Source: Micromonospora echinaurantiaca (GTDB taxonomy: Bacteria; Actinomycetota; Actinomycetes; Mycobacteriales; Micromonosporaceae). Taken from it: 64,000 nucleotides of DNA. Positions within the stretch are counted from its first letter, which is position 1. The number at the start of each line of letters is the position of its first letter. The stretch spans positions 310,001 through 374,000 of the forward strand of contig NZ_LT607750.1 of NCBI RefSeq assembly GCF_900090235.1. The letters are read 5' to 3'. The notes beneath the pieces were generated by a model. The model made no database searches and had not been told where the DNA came from. It saw nothing but the letters and a program-made list of their open reading frames with translations. This document shows positions 28,277 through 36,777 of the stretch, one piece after another. Position numbers and translations under genes: made by a program.

Positions 28277-29110
28277 ATGGCGCGGGGACCGGTGGCGTTC
28301 GTGCTCGGGGGCGGGGGCGTCCTCGGCGCGGTCGAGGTGGGCATGCTGCGGGCGCTGTTCCGGGCCGGGATCCGGCCGGACCTGGTGCTCGGCACCTCGA
28401 TCGGCGCGGTGAACGGCGCGCTGGTCGCCGCCGAACCGTCCGAGGCGGTCACCGACCGGCTGGTCCGGCTCTGGGCGTCCCCCGAGGCCAGCGAGGTGTA
28501 CGGCGACTCGGTCGCCCGGCAGCTGCGCCGGTTCGCCGCCCGGACCCACCTGCACTCGCCCCGCCCGCTGCGCAAGCTGCTCGAGAACGAGCTGGGCGCC
28601 GAGACCACCTTCGCCGACCTGCGGGTGCCGTTCCGGTGCTGCGCGGCGAACATCGAACGGGCCGCCGAGCACTGGTTCGACAGTGGGCCGCTGGTGCCGG
28701 CGGTGCTCGCCTCCGCCTCGGTGCCGGGGCTGCTGCCGCCGGCGCGGATCGGCGACGAGCACTTCGTCGACGGCGGGATCGTCAACTCGATCCCGATCGG
28801 CGAGGCGGTCGCCGCCGGCGCCGGGCAGATCTTCGTCCTCCAGGTGGGCCGGATCGAGCGGGAGCTGAGCCCGCCCCGCCGGCCCTGGGAGATCGCGCAG
28901 GTCGCGTTCGAGATCGCCCGCCGGCACCGGTTCGCCCGGGAGATGGCCGCGCTGCCGGACGGGGTGGAGGTGCACGTCCTGCCCACCGGTGGGCTGAACC
29001 CGCGCGACGACACGCCCTGGGCGTACCGGGACATGGCGGCGGTGGGCCGGCGGATCAGCCGCGCGTACACCGCCTCCCGGCGCTACCTGGCCACCCAGCT
29101 GGAACGCTGA
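28277..29110 (+). CDS. Patatin-like phospholipase
   Basis: 277-aa lipid acyl hydrolase of the patatin/RssA group. The oxyanion loop LGGGGVLGAVEVG, nucleophile elbow GTSIG, and catalytic Asp in DGGIVNSIP form the complete Ser-Asp dyad. No signal or membrane segment is seen, so it acts in the cytoplasm or at the membrane surface. ATG 28277 is preferred over ATG 28268 because CAGGAT sits 7 nt upstream and would overlap the latter. It overlaps the next acyltransferase gene by one base (TGATG), implying joint function in phospholipid turnover. Confidence 0.88.
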   Translation: MARGPVAFVLGGGGVLGAVEVGMLRALFRAGIRPDLVLGTSIGAVNGALVAAEPSEAVTDRLVRLWASPEASEVYGDSVARQLRRFAARTHLHSPRPLRKLLENELGAETTFADLRVPFRCCAANIERAAEHWFDSGPLVPAVLASASVPGLLPPARIGDEHFVDGGIVNSIPIGEAVAAGAGQIFVLQVGRIERELSPPRRPWEIAQVAFEIARRHRFAREMAALPDGVEVHVLPTGGLNPRDDTPWAYRDMAAVGRRISRAYTASRRYLATQLER

Positions 29111-30126
29111 TGCCGCTGCCGCCGCGGTGGGTCCGCCGGGTGCTGCTGGCGCCCGGGGTGGTGCTGCTCGCCTTCCTGGTGGTGACCACGCTGCCGGTCT
29201 GGGCGCTGCTCGCGGCGGCCGCCTCACCGCTGGTCCCGGGGCGACTGCGGCCGCTGCGGCTGCTCTGGCTCGGCTGCGTCTACCTGGTCTGGGACGCCGC
29301 CGCGCTGCTCGCCCTCTTCGTGCTCTGGCTCGCCTCGGGTTGCGGCTGGCGGGTCCGCACCCCGGGTTTCCAGCGAGCGCACTACCTGCTCGCCGGATGG
29401 TTCCTGCGGCTGCTGTTCTGGCAGGCCCGGTGGACGCTGCGGTTGCGCATCGAGGTGGTCGGCACCGACCCGGACACCGCCCTGCCGGGCCGGCCCGAGC
29501 TGGTGCTCTGCCGGCACGCCGGGCCGGGCGACTCGTTCATCCTGATCCACGCCCTGGTGAACTGGTTCCGCCGCGAGCCGCGGATCGTGCTCAAGGACAG
29601 CCTGCAGTGGGACCCGGCGATCGACGTGCTGCTCAACCGGCTGCCCAACCGGTTCATCGCGCCCGGTCCGGACGGGCGCGGGTCGGTCACCGAGCAGATC
29701 GGGCACCTGGCCACCGGCCTGGACGACGACGACGCGTTCGTGATCTTCCCGGAGGGCGGCAACTTCACTCCGAAACGCCGGCTGCGGGCCATCGCCCGGC
29801 TGCGCTCGCTGGGGCTGGAGCGGATGGCACTGCGGGCGGAGCGGATGCAGCACGTGCTCGCGCCGCAGCCCGGCGGGCTGCTGGCCGCGCTGGACGCCGC
29901 TCCCGAGGCCGGGGTCATCTTCGTGGCGCACACCGGGCTGGACCGGATGCTCACCGTCGCGGACGTGTGGCGGGAGCTGCCGATGGACAAGCGGATCGTG
30001 ATGCGCTTCTGGTCGGTGCCGCCCGAAGAGGTGCCGACCGATCGGCAGGAGCGCATCGACTGGCTGTTCGACTGGTGGCACCGGATCGACGAGTGGATAG
30101 CGGTCAACCGGGACGGTCCCGCGTAG
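29110..30126 (+). CDS. PlsC-like membrane acyltransferase
   Basis: 338-aa protein with two N-terminal hydrophobic segments (about 10-38 and 48-75) and a PlsC-type region. The catalytic motif is a variant: CRHAGPGDSF supplies H-x4-D, with IFPEGGNFTP as the substrate motif and IVLKDSLQWDP after the first motif. The variant matches the family of actinobacterial acyltransferases annotated as 1-acyl-glycerol-3-phosphate acyltransferases. Coupled to the patatin gene upstream. The ATG overlaps the preceding TGA. The stop TAG at 30124-30126 is also the start of the -10-like TAGGGT of cutA. Confidence 0.83.
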   Translation: MPLPPRWVRRVLLAPGVVLLAFLVVTTLPVWALLAAAASPLVPGRLRPLRLLWLGCVYLVWDAAALLALFVLWLASGCGWRVRTPGFQRAHYLLAGWFLRLLFWQARWTLRLRIEVVGTDPDTALPGRPELVLCRHAGPGDSFILIHALVNWFRREPRIVLKDSLQWDPAIDVLLNRLPNRFIAPGPDGRGSVTEQIGHLATGLDDDDAFVIFPEGGNFTPKRRLRAIARLRSLGLERMALRAERMQHVLAPQPGGLLAALDAAPEAGVIFVAHTGLDRMLTVADVWRELPMDKRIVMRFWSVPPEEVPTDRQERIDWLFDWWHRIDEWIAVNRDGPA

Positions 30127-30135
30127 GGTGCGCTC

Positions 30136-30453
30136 GTGGAACAGATCTGCGTGGTGACGACGGTGGTGGACGCGCGGCCGGTCGCCGACGCGCTCGCGGG
30201 CGCGGCGGTCGACGCGCGGCTGGCGGCCTGCGCGCAGGTGGGCGGGCAGGTGGACAGCACCTACTGGTGGCGTGCCGCGGTGGAGACCAACGCCGAGTGG
30301 TCGGTGCAGTTCAAGACCACCGAGGACCGGGTGTCCGCGCTGGTCGACCAGATCCGCGCCGGGCACCCGTACGAGGTGCCGGAGATCCTGGTGGCCCGGG
30401 TGGAGAGCGACCCGCCGTACGCCGCGTGGGTGCGCGAGCAGACCCGGCCCTGA
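30136..30453 (+). CDS. cutA: Divalent-cation tolerance protein CutA
   Basis: 105-aa CutA1 trimer-forming protein. It shows the family pattern VTTVVDARPVADALA, LAACAQV, YWWRAAVE (usually YxWxGxxE), KTTEDRVSAL and HPYEVPEIL. Length is normal. CutA was linked to copper tolerance in E. coli, but its role in actinomycetes is unclear. GTG 30136 is 6 nt after TAGGGT, so it probably has its own leaderless promoter overlapping the previous stop codon. Confidence 0.93.
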   Translation: MEQICVVTTVVDARPVADALAGAAVDARLAACAQVGGQVDSTYWWRAAVETNAEWSVQFKTTEDRVSALVDQIRAGHPYEVPEILVARVESDPPYAAWVREQTRP

Positions 30454-30500
30454 GTACGCGCACTCTGGGCGGCTGAGGTCCGGCCGCCGATGATGGCCGG

Positions 30501-33500
30501 GTGGAGAACACCGGCTACCCCTGCCCGGCCTGCGGCGCGCCCGCCGACCTGCGCTCCGGCTGCTCCGGCTGCGGCCGGCCGCCGTACCCGCCCGCGGCTG
30601 AGGTGATCCGGCTCGACCGGGAGATCGTCGCGCTCGGCGGCGAGGCGGAGCGGGTTCGGCAGACGTACCAGCAGCTGGTCGACCGGCTGGCGGCGACCCG
30701 GCAGCGCCGGGACCGGTTGGCCGCGGCGATCCGCGCGCAGTTCCCGCTCCCGGTCGCCCGCCCGCCGGCCGTGGCCGGCGGGCCGCCACGGCCCGTCCCG
30801 GCCCCAACCCCGGCCGGTCAGCCGCCCGCCGTCGCGGGCCCCGCCGTCCTGGCCGGTCCGCCCGCCATGGCCGGTCCGCCCGCCGGAGCGGCCGCACCCG
30901 TGGTGGTCGGCGCGCCGGAGGCCTCCACCCGCACCGTGCAGGGTCTGCTCTTCGTCCTCGGTGGACTGCTGCTCGGCACCGCGGCGGTGGTCTTCACGGC
31001 GGTGGCCTGGGCCGCCGTCGGGGTGGCCGGCCGGGCGCTGATCCTGGCCGCGGTGACCGCCGTGGCGCTGGCCGGGCCGCTGCTGGCCGTGCGGCGCGGG
31101 TTGCGGGGCACCGCGGAGACGTTCGCCGCGGTGGGGTTGCTGCTGGTGGTGCTGGACGGCTACGCCGCCTGGTCGGTGGACCTGTTCGGGGTGGCCGGCT
31201 GGCCGGGGACCCGGTACGCCGCGCTGGTCGGGGGGGCCAGCGCGGCGGCCGCCCTCGGGTACGCCCGGCTCAGCCGGCTCACCGTGCCGTGGTTCGCGGC
31301 GTTGCTGGCCGCCCAGCCGGTGCTGCCGCTGTTCGCGGTCGAGGCGCGGCCCAGGCCGGCCGGATGGTCGCTGGTCTTCGTCGGGGTGGCCCTGCTGAAC
31401 CTCGCCGTGCTGGTGGCGTTGCGCGGCCGGGCCACCGGTGCGGCGCTCGCCGGCCGGATCGTGGCCTGGATCGCGCACGCGGCCGCGCTGGTCGCGGCGG
31501 CCGGCTGCGCCCTGGTGCCGCTCGCGCTCGGTCGGGCCGCCGGTACGCCGCTGCTGGCCGGGCTGCCGTTGCTGCTGGTGGCCGCCACCCTGCTGGGCAC
31601 GGCGGTGCTCGCCGGCGGCCCGGTCTTCCGCGCGGTGGCCGCCGGGTTGCTGGTGCCGGTGCTGGCCGGCGCCCTGCTCCGGCCGGTGGCCGAGCTGCGG
31701 GAGTCGCTGCTGCTGGTGGCGGCGGCGCTGGTCGCGGCCGGGCTGGCCGCCGCGGTGCGGCTGCTGCCGGCTGGAACGCGCAGCGGCCCGCGGGTCGGCG
31801 CGCTGCTGGTGTCCGGCGGCCTGCTCCAGCTGGCCGTGCTGATGGCCGTGGTGTTCGCGGGCGACGCGGTCGCCCGGTCGCTGCCGCCCTGGCGGGGCGC
31901 CGCCGCCGGGCCGGACTTCGCCTGGGGCTGGCAGCTTCCGGTGGCGGTGGCGCTCACCGTGGCCGCCGTGGCGTTGCTGCTGCCCGCGGCAGCGCGCCCG
32001 GCGGTGGCCGCGGCCGGGGCGGCGGCGGTCGCGCTCGCCCTGCCCGCGGTCGGGCCGACGCCCTGGCCGCTCGCGCTCGCCGTCGACCTGGCGGTCGGGG
32101 CGGTGCTGCTGGTCGTCGCGGCGGCCCGCGAGACCCGTTCGTGGACCGTGCTGACCAGGGCGGTGGCCGGAGCCGTGCTGCTCGGGCACGGCCTGCTGGT
32201 GGGGCTGGCCGCGCCCGCCGGGGCCGGCGTGGCACTCGCGGTGACCCTGGTCGCCGGGGTGGTGGCGGCCGCCACCGGCCGGGGCGGCTCGCCCGTGCGG
32301 CGGGCGGTGGGCGGGTCCGCGATGCTGGCCGCGCTGCTCGCGGTGCCCGGGGGCGGGGCGGTCGCGTTGATCGGCGCGGGAGCGCCGGCCTGGTGGCAGG
32401 CGCGGGCCGCGCTCGGCACCGCCGCGCTGCTGCCGGTCGCGCTGCTCGCCGTCCGTCGACACTGGCCGGACCTGTCCGGGTACGCCTCGGCGGGGCTGGC
32501 CATGGCGGCCGTGCTGGTCGGGCTCGGGCCGCTGGCCGTACCGGCCGACGAGCCGGTGGCGCTCTACGCGGCCGTGGCGGCGCTGCTGGTCGCCCTGGGC
32601 GGCTTCCGGACCCGGCAGCCGCTGCCGGCCGGCGAGACCGCCCGGCGGGTGGCCGGGGCGGTGCTGCTGACCGTGGCCGTGCTGGCCGTCGTCCCGGTGG
32701 TGCTGACCGCGCTGGTCGCCCCGTACGGCGGCCCGCCGGCGCCCTGGTCGGGGCGACCCGTCGGGGCGCCCGACCCGGCGACCCTGCCGGCGGGCCTGGC
32801 CCTGACCGTGCTGGCGCTCGCCGCTGTGGCGGGCGGGTGGCCGCGCCCTGCCGGAGGGGCCGGCGACGGTTCGACGGTGTCTCGCGGGCCGGCGGGCTGG
32901 TGGTCGGCCACGCTCACCGCCCTGCCGTTCGCCGTGGCCGCCGCGCCGGTCCTGCTGCTGGCCGCGGGCGCGCCCTGGCCCGTGGTGCCGGCCGTCGTGC
33001 TGGCCCTCGGCGTGGCGGCGCTGCTGCTCGCCGCCCTGGCCGCGCCGCGCCCGCTGCTCGTCCCGGTCACCGCGCCGGTGGGGCTGGTGCTGACCGGATC
33101 CGGGGTGCTGGGCCTACTGGCCACCCGGGCCGGCACCCTCGCCGGCCTCGGTGTACTGGTGGTGGCCGCGACCGTGGTCGGTGTCGCCGGGCGCCGGGCC
33201 GAGGTACGCCTCGCCGGGACTCTGGTCGCCGTGGCCGCCGCCACCGCGCTCGCGGTCACCGCGCCGCTGGCCGGCGGTCTGCCGCTGCGTGCGGCCGCGT
33301 TCACCGTGCTGGCGGTGGCGGCGCTCACCCTGGCCGTCGCCGCCGCCCTGGCTGGTCGGTGGCACCCGACGGCGGCCACGCTGGACGCCGCCGCCCAGGC
33401 GGTGGCGCTGGTCGGGCTGCTGCTCACTGCGGGCTCGCTCCGGCACGCCGCGGCGGTGTGCGTGCTCTGGGGGGCCGCCGTCGCGCTGCGACTGCTGCGT

Positions 33501-34028
33501 CGGGGCGAGTCCGCCGGCCGGCGGTGGGCGTTCGCCGGCATCGCCGGGGGCACCGAACTGCTCGGCGCCTGGCTGCTGCTGGCCGCCGGGGGTGTGGCGG
33601 TGCTGGAGGCGTACACGCTGCCGGCCGCGGCGCTGGCCCTCGGCGCCGGCACGCTGGCGCTGCGCACCCGCCCGGGGCTGAACAGCTGGCTCGCGCTCGG
33701 CCCCGGGCTGGCCGCCGGGCTGCTGCCCAGCCTGGTGTCGGTGCTGGTGGCACCGGAGCCACAGCCGTGGCGTCGGCTGCTGCTCGGCGCCGCCGCGCTG
33801 GCCGTGGTGCTGGCCGGGGCGACCCGGCGGTGGCAGGCCCCGGTGCTGCTCGGCGGGGGCAGCCTCGCCCTGCTCGCGCTGCACGAGCTCGGCCGCGGCT
33901 GGGACCTGCTGCCCCGATGGATCTTCCTGGCTGTCGGCGGGCTGGCGCTGATCGGGCTCGCCGCCACGTACGAGCGGCGGCGGCGGGACCTGGCCCGGCT
34001 GCGCGCCGCCGTGGGCCGGATGAGCTGA
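30501..34028 (+). CDS. Large polytopic membrane protein with N-terminal zinc ribbon (SCO7613-like)
   Basis: 1175-aa protein. Residues 7-30 form a zinc-ribbon-like CPACG...CSGCG. A short coiled coil follows (about 35-80), then a Pro/Ala-rich linker (about 88-140). The remaining thousand residues consist almost entirely of Leu/Ala/Val/Gly-rich transmembrane helices, which I estimate at over 25. It resembles the Streptomyces SCO7613 C-terminal-domain family. No transport or enzyme motif is recognisable. GTG 30501 lies 6 nt after GATGAT. The low-complexity composition means length estimates of helices are rough. Confidence 0.82.
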   Translation: MENTGYPCPACGAPADLRSGCSGCGRPPYPPAAEVIRLDREIVALGGEAERVRQTYQQLVDRLAATRQRRDRLAAAIRAQFPLPVARPPAVAGGPPRPVPAPTPAGQPPAVAGPAVLAGPPAMAGPPAGAAAPVVVGAPEASTRTVQGLLFVLGGLLLGTAAVVFTAVAWAAVGVAGRALILAAVTAVALAGPLLAVRRGLRGTAETFAAVGLLLVVLDGYAAWSVDLFGVAGWPGTRYAALVGGASAAAALGYARLSRLTVPWFAALLAAQPVLPLFAVEARPRPAGWSLVFVGVALLNLAVLVALRGRATGAALAGRIVAWIAHAAALVAAAGCALVPLALGRAAGTPLLAGLPLLLVAATLLGTAVLAGGPVFRAVAAGLLVPVLAGALLRPVAELRESLLLVAAALVAAGLAAAVRLLPAGTRSGPRVGALLVSGGLLQLAVLMAVVFAGDAVARSLPPWRGAAAGPDFAWGWQLPVAVALTVAAVALLLPAAARPAVAAAGAAAVALALPAVGPTPWPLALAVDLAVGAVLLVVAAARETRSWTVLTRAVAGAVLLGHGLLVGLAAPAGAGVALAVTLVAGVVAAATGRGGSPVRRAVGGSAMLAALLAVPGGGAVALIGAGAPAWWQARAALGTAALLPVALLAVRRHWPDLSGYASAGLAMAAVLVGLGPLAVPADEPVALYAAVAALLVALGGFRTRQPLPAGETARRVAGAVLLTVAVLAVVPVVLTALVAPYGGPPAPWSGRPVGAPDPATLPAGLALTVLALAAVAGGWPRPAGGAGDGSTVSRGPAGWWSATLTALPFAVAAAPVLLLAAGAPWPVVPAVVLALGVAALLLAALAAPRPLLVPVTAPVGLVLTGSGVLGLLATRAGTLAGLGVLVVAATVVGVAGRRAEVRLAGTLVAVAAATALAVTAPLAGGLPLRAAAFTVLAVAALTLAVAAALAGRWHPTAATLDAAAQAVALVGLLLTAGSLRHAAAVCVLWGAAVALRLLRRGESAGRRWAFAGIAGGTELLGAWLLLAAGGVAVLEAYTLPAAALALGAGTLALRTRPGLNSWLALGPGLAAGLLPSLVSVLVAPEPQPWRRLLLGAAALAVVLAGATRRWQAPVLLGGGSLALLALHELGRGWDLLPRWIFLAVGGLALIGLAATYERRRRDLARLRAAVGRMS

Positions 34029-34365
34029 GCCGCCAGGGCGTCCGAGTCGGGTCGGGCCGGTCTGGGATGAGCTTGACCGGCGTCCTATGCGCGCCCGAGG
34101 TGCCGGTGTCCGGGTCGGCGGTGTCGGGGTCGGTGTCGGGGTCGGCGGTGCCAGGGGCGGGCCGCAGATGCGGGGGTGGGGGCCGGTGATGACGGGGTCC
34201 GGGTCGGGGTCGGGCGGCGCCGGGCTCAGGGGGATCGGGTAGGGCTCACCCTACCCAGGATCCGGGGGTTGTCAGGGTTACTCAGCGCGACCGTTCTCCG
34301 GAGACTCGGAGGTGGGGTCGTTCCGCTCGGCGCGGCCTGAAACCGAGGGACGGGAGCGGGAGACG
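34029..34365. other. Gap with G-rich repeats and a small hairpin
   Basis: 337 bp between the giant membrane protein and the desaturase. It contains imperfect GTCGGGGTCGGYG repeats (about 34105-34150 and 34195-34215), a hairpin GGGTAGGG-CTCA-CCCTACCC (34237-34256) that may terminate the upstream gene, and the desaturase leader. No gene is supported. Confidence 0.55.
34237..34256 (+). terminator. Small hairpin before the desaturase
   Basis: GGGTAGGG (34237-34244) and CCCTACCC (34249-34256) pair perfectly around CTCA. It lies 209 nt after the nearest upstream stop, so it could equally be an operator. Confidence 0.4.
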
Positions 34366-35412
34366 ATGCTCGGAGCGGTGGCGGATCCGCCGGTACGGCG
34401 GGGCAGTGACTACGCGGAGTTGTCCCGACGGATCAGCCGGGCGGGGCTGCTGGACCGGCGACCGGGGTGGTACGCGGTGCGGATCGCGCTCACGCTGGGC
34501 GCGTTCCTGGCCGGCTGGGCCGCGGTGGTGCTGGTGGGGGACAGTTGGGCGCAACTGCTGGTCGCCGCCGGGCTGGCGGTGGCCACCACCCAGGTGGCGT
34601 TCCTCGGCCACGACGCCGGCCACCGGCAGATGTTCCGCCGGCGCGGGCCGAGCGAACTGGTCGGCCTGCTCGCCGGCAACCTGGCGGTCGGGCTCAGCTA
34701 CGGCTGGTGGGTCGACAAGCACAACCGGCACCACGCCAACCCGAACCATGAGGACGAGGACCCGGACGTGGGGGCGGGCGCGCTGGTCTGGACGTACGAG
34801 CAGGCCGTCGCGACGCGCGGCTTCGGGCGGTGGCTGGCCCGCCGGCAGGCCTGGCTGTTCTTCCCGATGCTGCTGCTGGAGGGGTTGAACCTGCACGTGG
34901 CGAGCGTCCGGGCGGTGGTCGGGCGGGAGCCGGACGGCCGGTACCGGACCCCGATGCGGCACCGGGGGGTCGAGGCGCTGCTGCTCGGCGCGCACACCGC
35001 CGGCTACCTCGGCGTGCTGCTGCTGGCCATGTCGCCGGCGAAGGCGCTGCTCTTCGTCGCCGTCCACCAGGGACTCTGGGGCCTCTACATGGGCTGCTCG
35101 TTCGCGCCGAACCACAAGGGCATGCCGATGCCGACCGCGGCCGAGCGGCTCGACTTCCTGCGCAAGCAGGTGCTCACCTCGCGCAACGTCCGGGGCGGCC
35201 GGTTCGTCGACCTGGCGCTGGGCGGGCTGAACTACCAGATCGAGCACCACCTGTTCCCGAACATGCCCCGGGCGAACCTGCGCCGGGCCGTGCCGATCGT
35301 GCGGGCGTACTGCGCCGAGCGGGGCATCCCGTACGCGGAGACCGGGCTGGTCGAGTCGTACCGGCAGGCGCTCGCCCACCTGCACGAGGTGGGCCGGCCG
35401 CTGCGCGGCTGA
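34366..35412 (+). CDS. Membrane fatty acid desaturase
   Basis: 348-aa integral membrane di-iron desaturase. Three histidine boxes are intact: HDAGH (about residue 85), HNRHH (about 122) and QIEHHLFP (about 290). The third box with Gln in place of the first His is typical of front-end/acyl-lipid desaturases. There are about four transmembrane helices (30-50, 58-75, 165-180, 200-230). ATG 34366 has GGGAG about 8 nt upstream; a GTG 54 nt earlier is in frame but lacks support. A strong terminator follows. It probably introduces double bonds into membrane acyl chains. Confidence 0.92.
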   Translation: MLGAVADPPVRRGSDYAELSRRISRAGLLDRRPGWYAVRIALTLGAFLAGWAAVVLVGDSWAQLLVAAGLAVATTQVAFLGHDAGHRQMFRRRGPSELVGLLAGNLAVGLSYGWWVDKHNRHHANPNHEDEDPDVGAGALVWTYEQAVATRGFGRWLARRQAWLFFPMLLLEGLNLHVASVRAVVGREPDGRYRTPMRHRGVEALLLGAHTAGYLGVLLLAMSPAKALLFVAVHQGLWGLYMGCSFAPNHKGMPMPTAAERLDFLRKQVLTSRNVRGGRFVDLALGGLNYQIEHHLFPNMPRANLRRAVPIVRAYCAERGIPYAETGLVESYRQALAHLHEVGRPLRG

Positions 35413-35420
35413 GACGCCGA

Positions 35421-35450
35421 CGGGGGCGGCACCGACCGGTGCCGCCCCCG
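35421..35450. terminator. Bidirectional terminator between desaturase and lipoprotein
   Basis: CGGGGGCGGCACC and GGTGCCGCCCCCG are perfectly inverted around GACC, between two convergent genes (stops at 35412 and 35466). Confidence 0.85.
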
Positions 35451-35465
35451 TCCGCGCTGGTCGGA

Positions 35466-36233
35466 TCAGGCGCCGAACGCCTTGATCAGCTCTTCCGGGG
35501 CCTCCTGGGTCTCGCTCGCCGCCGGCTTGCGGACGCTGACCGGGGTACCGAAGTCCGAGTAGGTGGTGGTCATCGTGCCCAGCGACTCGTGCAGCACGCT
35601 GACGTCGATGGCGATCTCGGTGAGCCGGCCCTGGTCGTCCACCTTGGCGGTGAACGGCACGGCCTTGGCCTTCTCGCCCAGCGCCGCGATGTCCTTGTCC
35701 TTGGCCATGGTGCGGGTGTAGTCGAGGGTGCCGGCGTAACTGCCCTCGCTGGTCTCCTTGACCTCGGCGACCGCGTCGATGAGCTTCTGGGCGCCGCCCG
35801 GGTCGCCCTCCGGCAGCAGGTTGAGCTGCCCGCTCTCGCCGAGCTTGGTGGCGTCCATGTGCAGCCACTTCTTCGGCAGCCCGGCCATGCCGGTGACCTT
35901 CAGGTACGCGTCGTCGCCGACGATCACGACCCGGAACTTGCCCGAGGTGCCCATGTTCAACGTCATGTCGCCGGTCTTGGTGGCCGGGTCGAGGACGCCG
36001 CCACCGGTCATCACGGACGACTTCAGCTCCATCCGGACGCTCTGCTCGTTCAGCTTCTGCGCGGCGGCGGTCAACTCGCCCAGCGCGTCGGCCGGGGCGC
36101 TGCTCGCCGGCGCCGCGGTGCCGCCGTTGCCGGCCGGGGTGTCCTCGCCCGTCTTGCTGCCGCAGCCGGTCAGTGCGAGACCGAGCGCGGCGACGAGCGC
36201 GACCCCCGTGGTCGCCAGCCGTCGAGTGTTCAT
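35466..36233 (-). CDS. LppX/LprG-family lipoprotein
   Basis: 255-aa lipoprotein. The signal peptide MNTRRLATTGVALVAALGLA ends in lipobox LTGC. A Gly/Ala/Pro/Ser linker (about 25-50) is followed by the LolA-like LppX_LprAFG fold, with LNEQSVRMELKSS, YLKVTGMAGLPKKW and the terminal VSVRKPAASE. In mycobacteria relatives bind or carry lipids such as triacylglycerides and phthiocerol dimycocerosates across the periplasm. ATG 36233 has GAGGAG 10 nt upstream. It is divergent from the pterin dehydratase gene across 250 bp in which I see no further gene. Confidence 0.86.
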   Translation of the reverse strand: MNTRRLATTGVALVAALGLALTGCGSKTGEDTPAGNGGTAAPASSAPADALGELTAAAQKLNEQSVRMELKSSVMTGGGVLDPATKTGDMTLNMGTSGKFRVVIVGDDAYLKVTGMAGLPKKWLHMDATKLGESGQLNLLPEGDPGGAQKLIDAVAEVKETSEGSYAGTLDYTRTMAKDKDIAALGEKAKAVPFTAKVDDQGRLTEIAIDVSVLHESLGTMTTTYSDFGTPVSVRKPAASETQEAPEELIKAFGA

Positions 36234-36483
36234 GCTGGATGTCTCCTCGTGAAGGTTGGGCCGGGGCGACGACGACGGTCGATCCCCCGGCCGGGCCGTT
36301 GGCCAGCCTAACCCGAGCCATCCACAGCCCGACGTCGATACCCCGCCCCGTCCCGCGGGTAGTCCGGATCACCCACCGCAGCGGCCGGGGGTTGCCCCGG
36401 TGGCCGGGCCGACCGCGCGGGGGGCGGCCACACCCCGCCCTGCTGGTCGGCGTCGTCCCGATCTGCCCCGGTAGGGTCACCCC

Positions 36484-36777
36484 ATGGCAGACGTGCTCAC
36501 CGCGGAGGCGGTGCGAGACGAGCTGGGTGCGCTGGCGGACTGGTCGGGAGACCCCGCCGGGATCACCCGCACCGTGGAGCTGGCCAGCTTCCCGGACGCC
36601 ATCACGGTGGTGGACCGGGTCGCGGCGACGGCCGAGGAACTTGACCACCATCCCGACATCGACATCCGCTGGCGGACCCTCACCTTCCGCTGCGTGACCC
36701 ATTCCGCTGGCGGGGTGACCCGGCGTGACCTGGAGCTCGCCCGGCGGATCGACGAGATCGTGCGGAGCGCCCGATGA
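36484..36777 (+). CDS. Pterin-4a-carbinolamine dehydratase
   Basis: 97-aa PCD/DCoH family protein. The signature E-x3-HHP-x(3-4)-W is seen as EELDHHPDIDIRW with the second conserved His in VTHSAGGVT. It recycles tetrahydropterin in organisms with aromatic hydroxylases, and related proteins serve as Moco- or DNA-binding coactivators. ATG 36484 is 6 nt after TAGGGT (36472-36477): leaderless. The stop overlaps the FHA gene start (ATGA), so the two proteins are co-translated. Confidence 0.92.
   Translation: MADVLTAEAVRDELGALADWSGDPAGITRTVELASFPDAITVVDRVAATAEELDHHPDIDIRWRTLTFRCVTHSAGGVTRRDLELARRIDEIVRSAR

Noticed and set aside
31289..34189. 966-codon frame in the giant membrane protein
   Set aside because: Alternate reading of the same strand, composed of Gly/Arg repeats; the membrane protein frame has a coherent zinc ribbon and helices.
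34105..34215. G-quadruplex or tandem repeat of GTCGGGGTCGG
   Set aside because: Runs of G are too short and irregular for a firm call; likely compositional drift in a gap.
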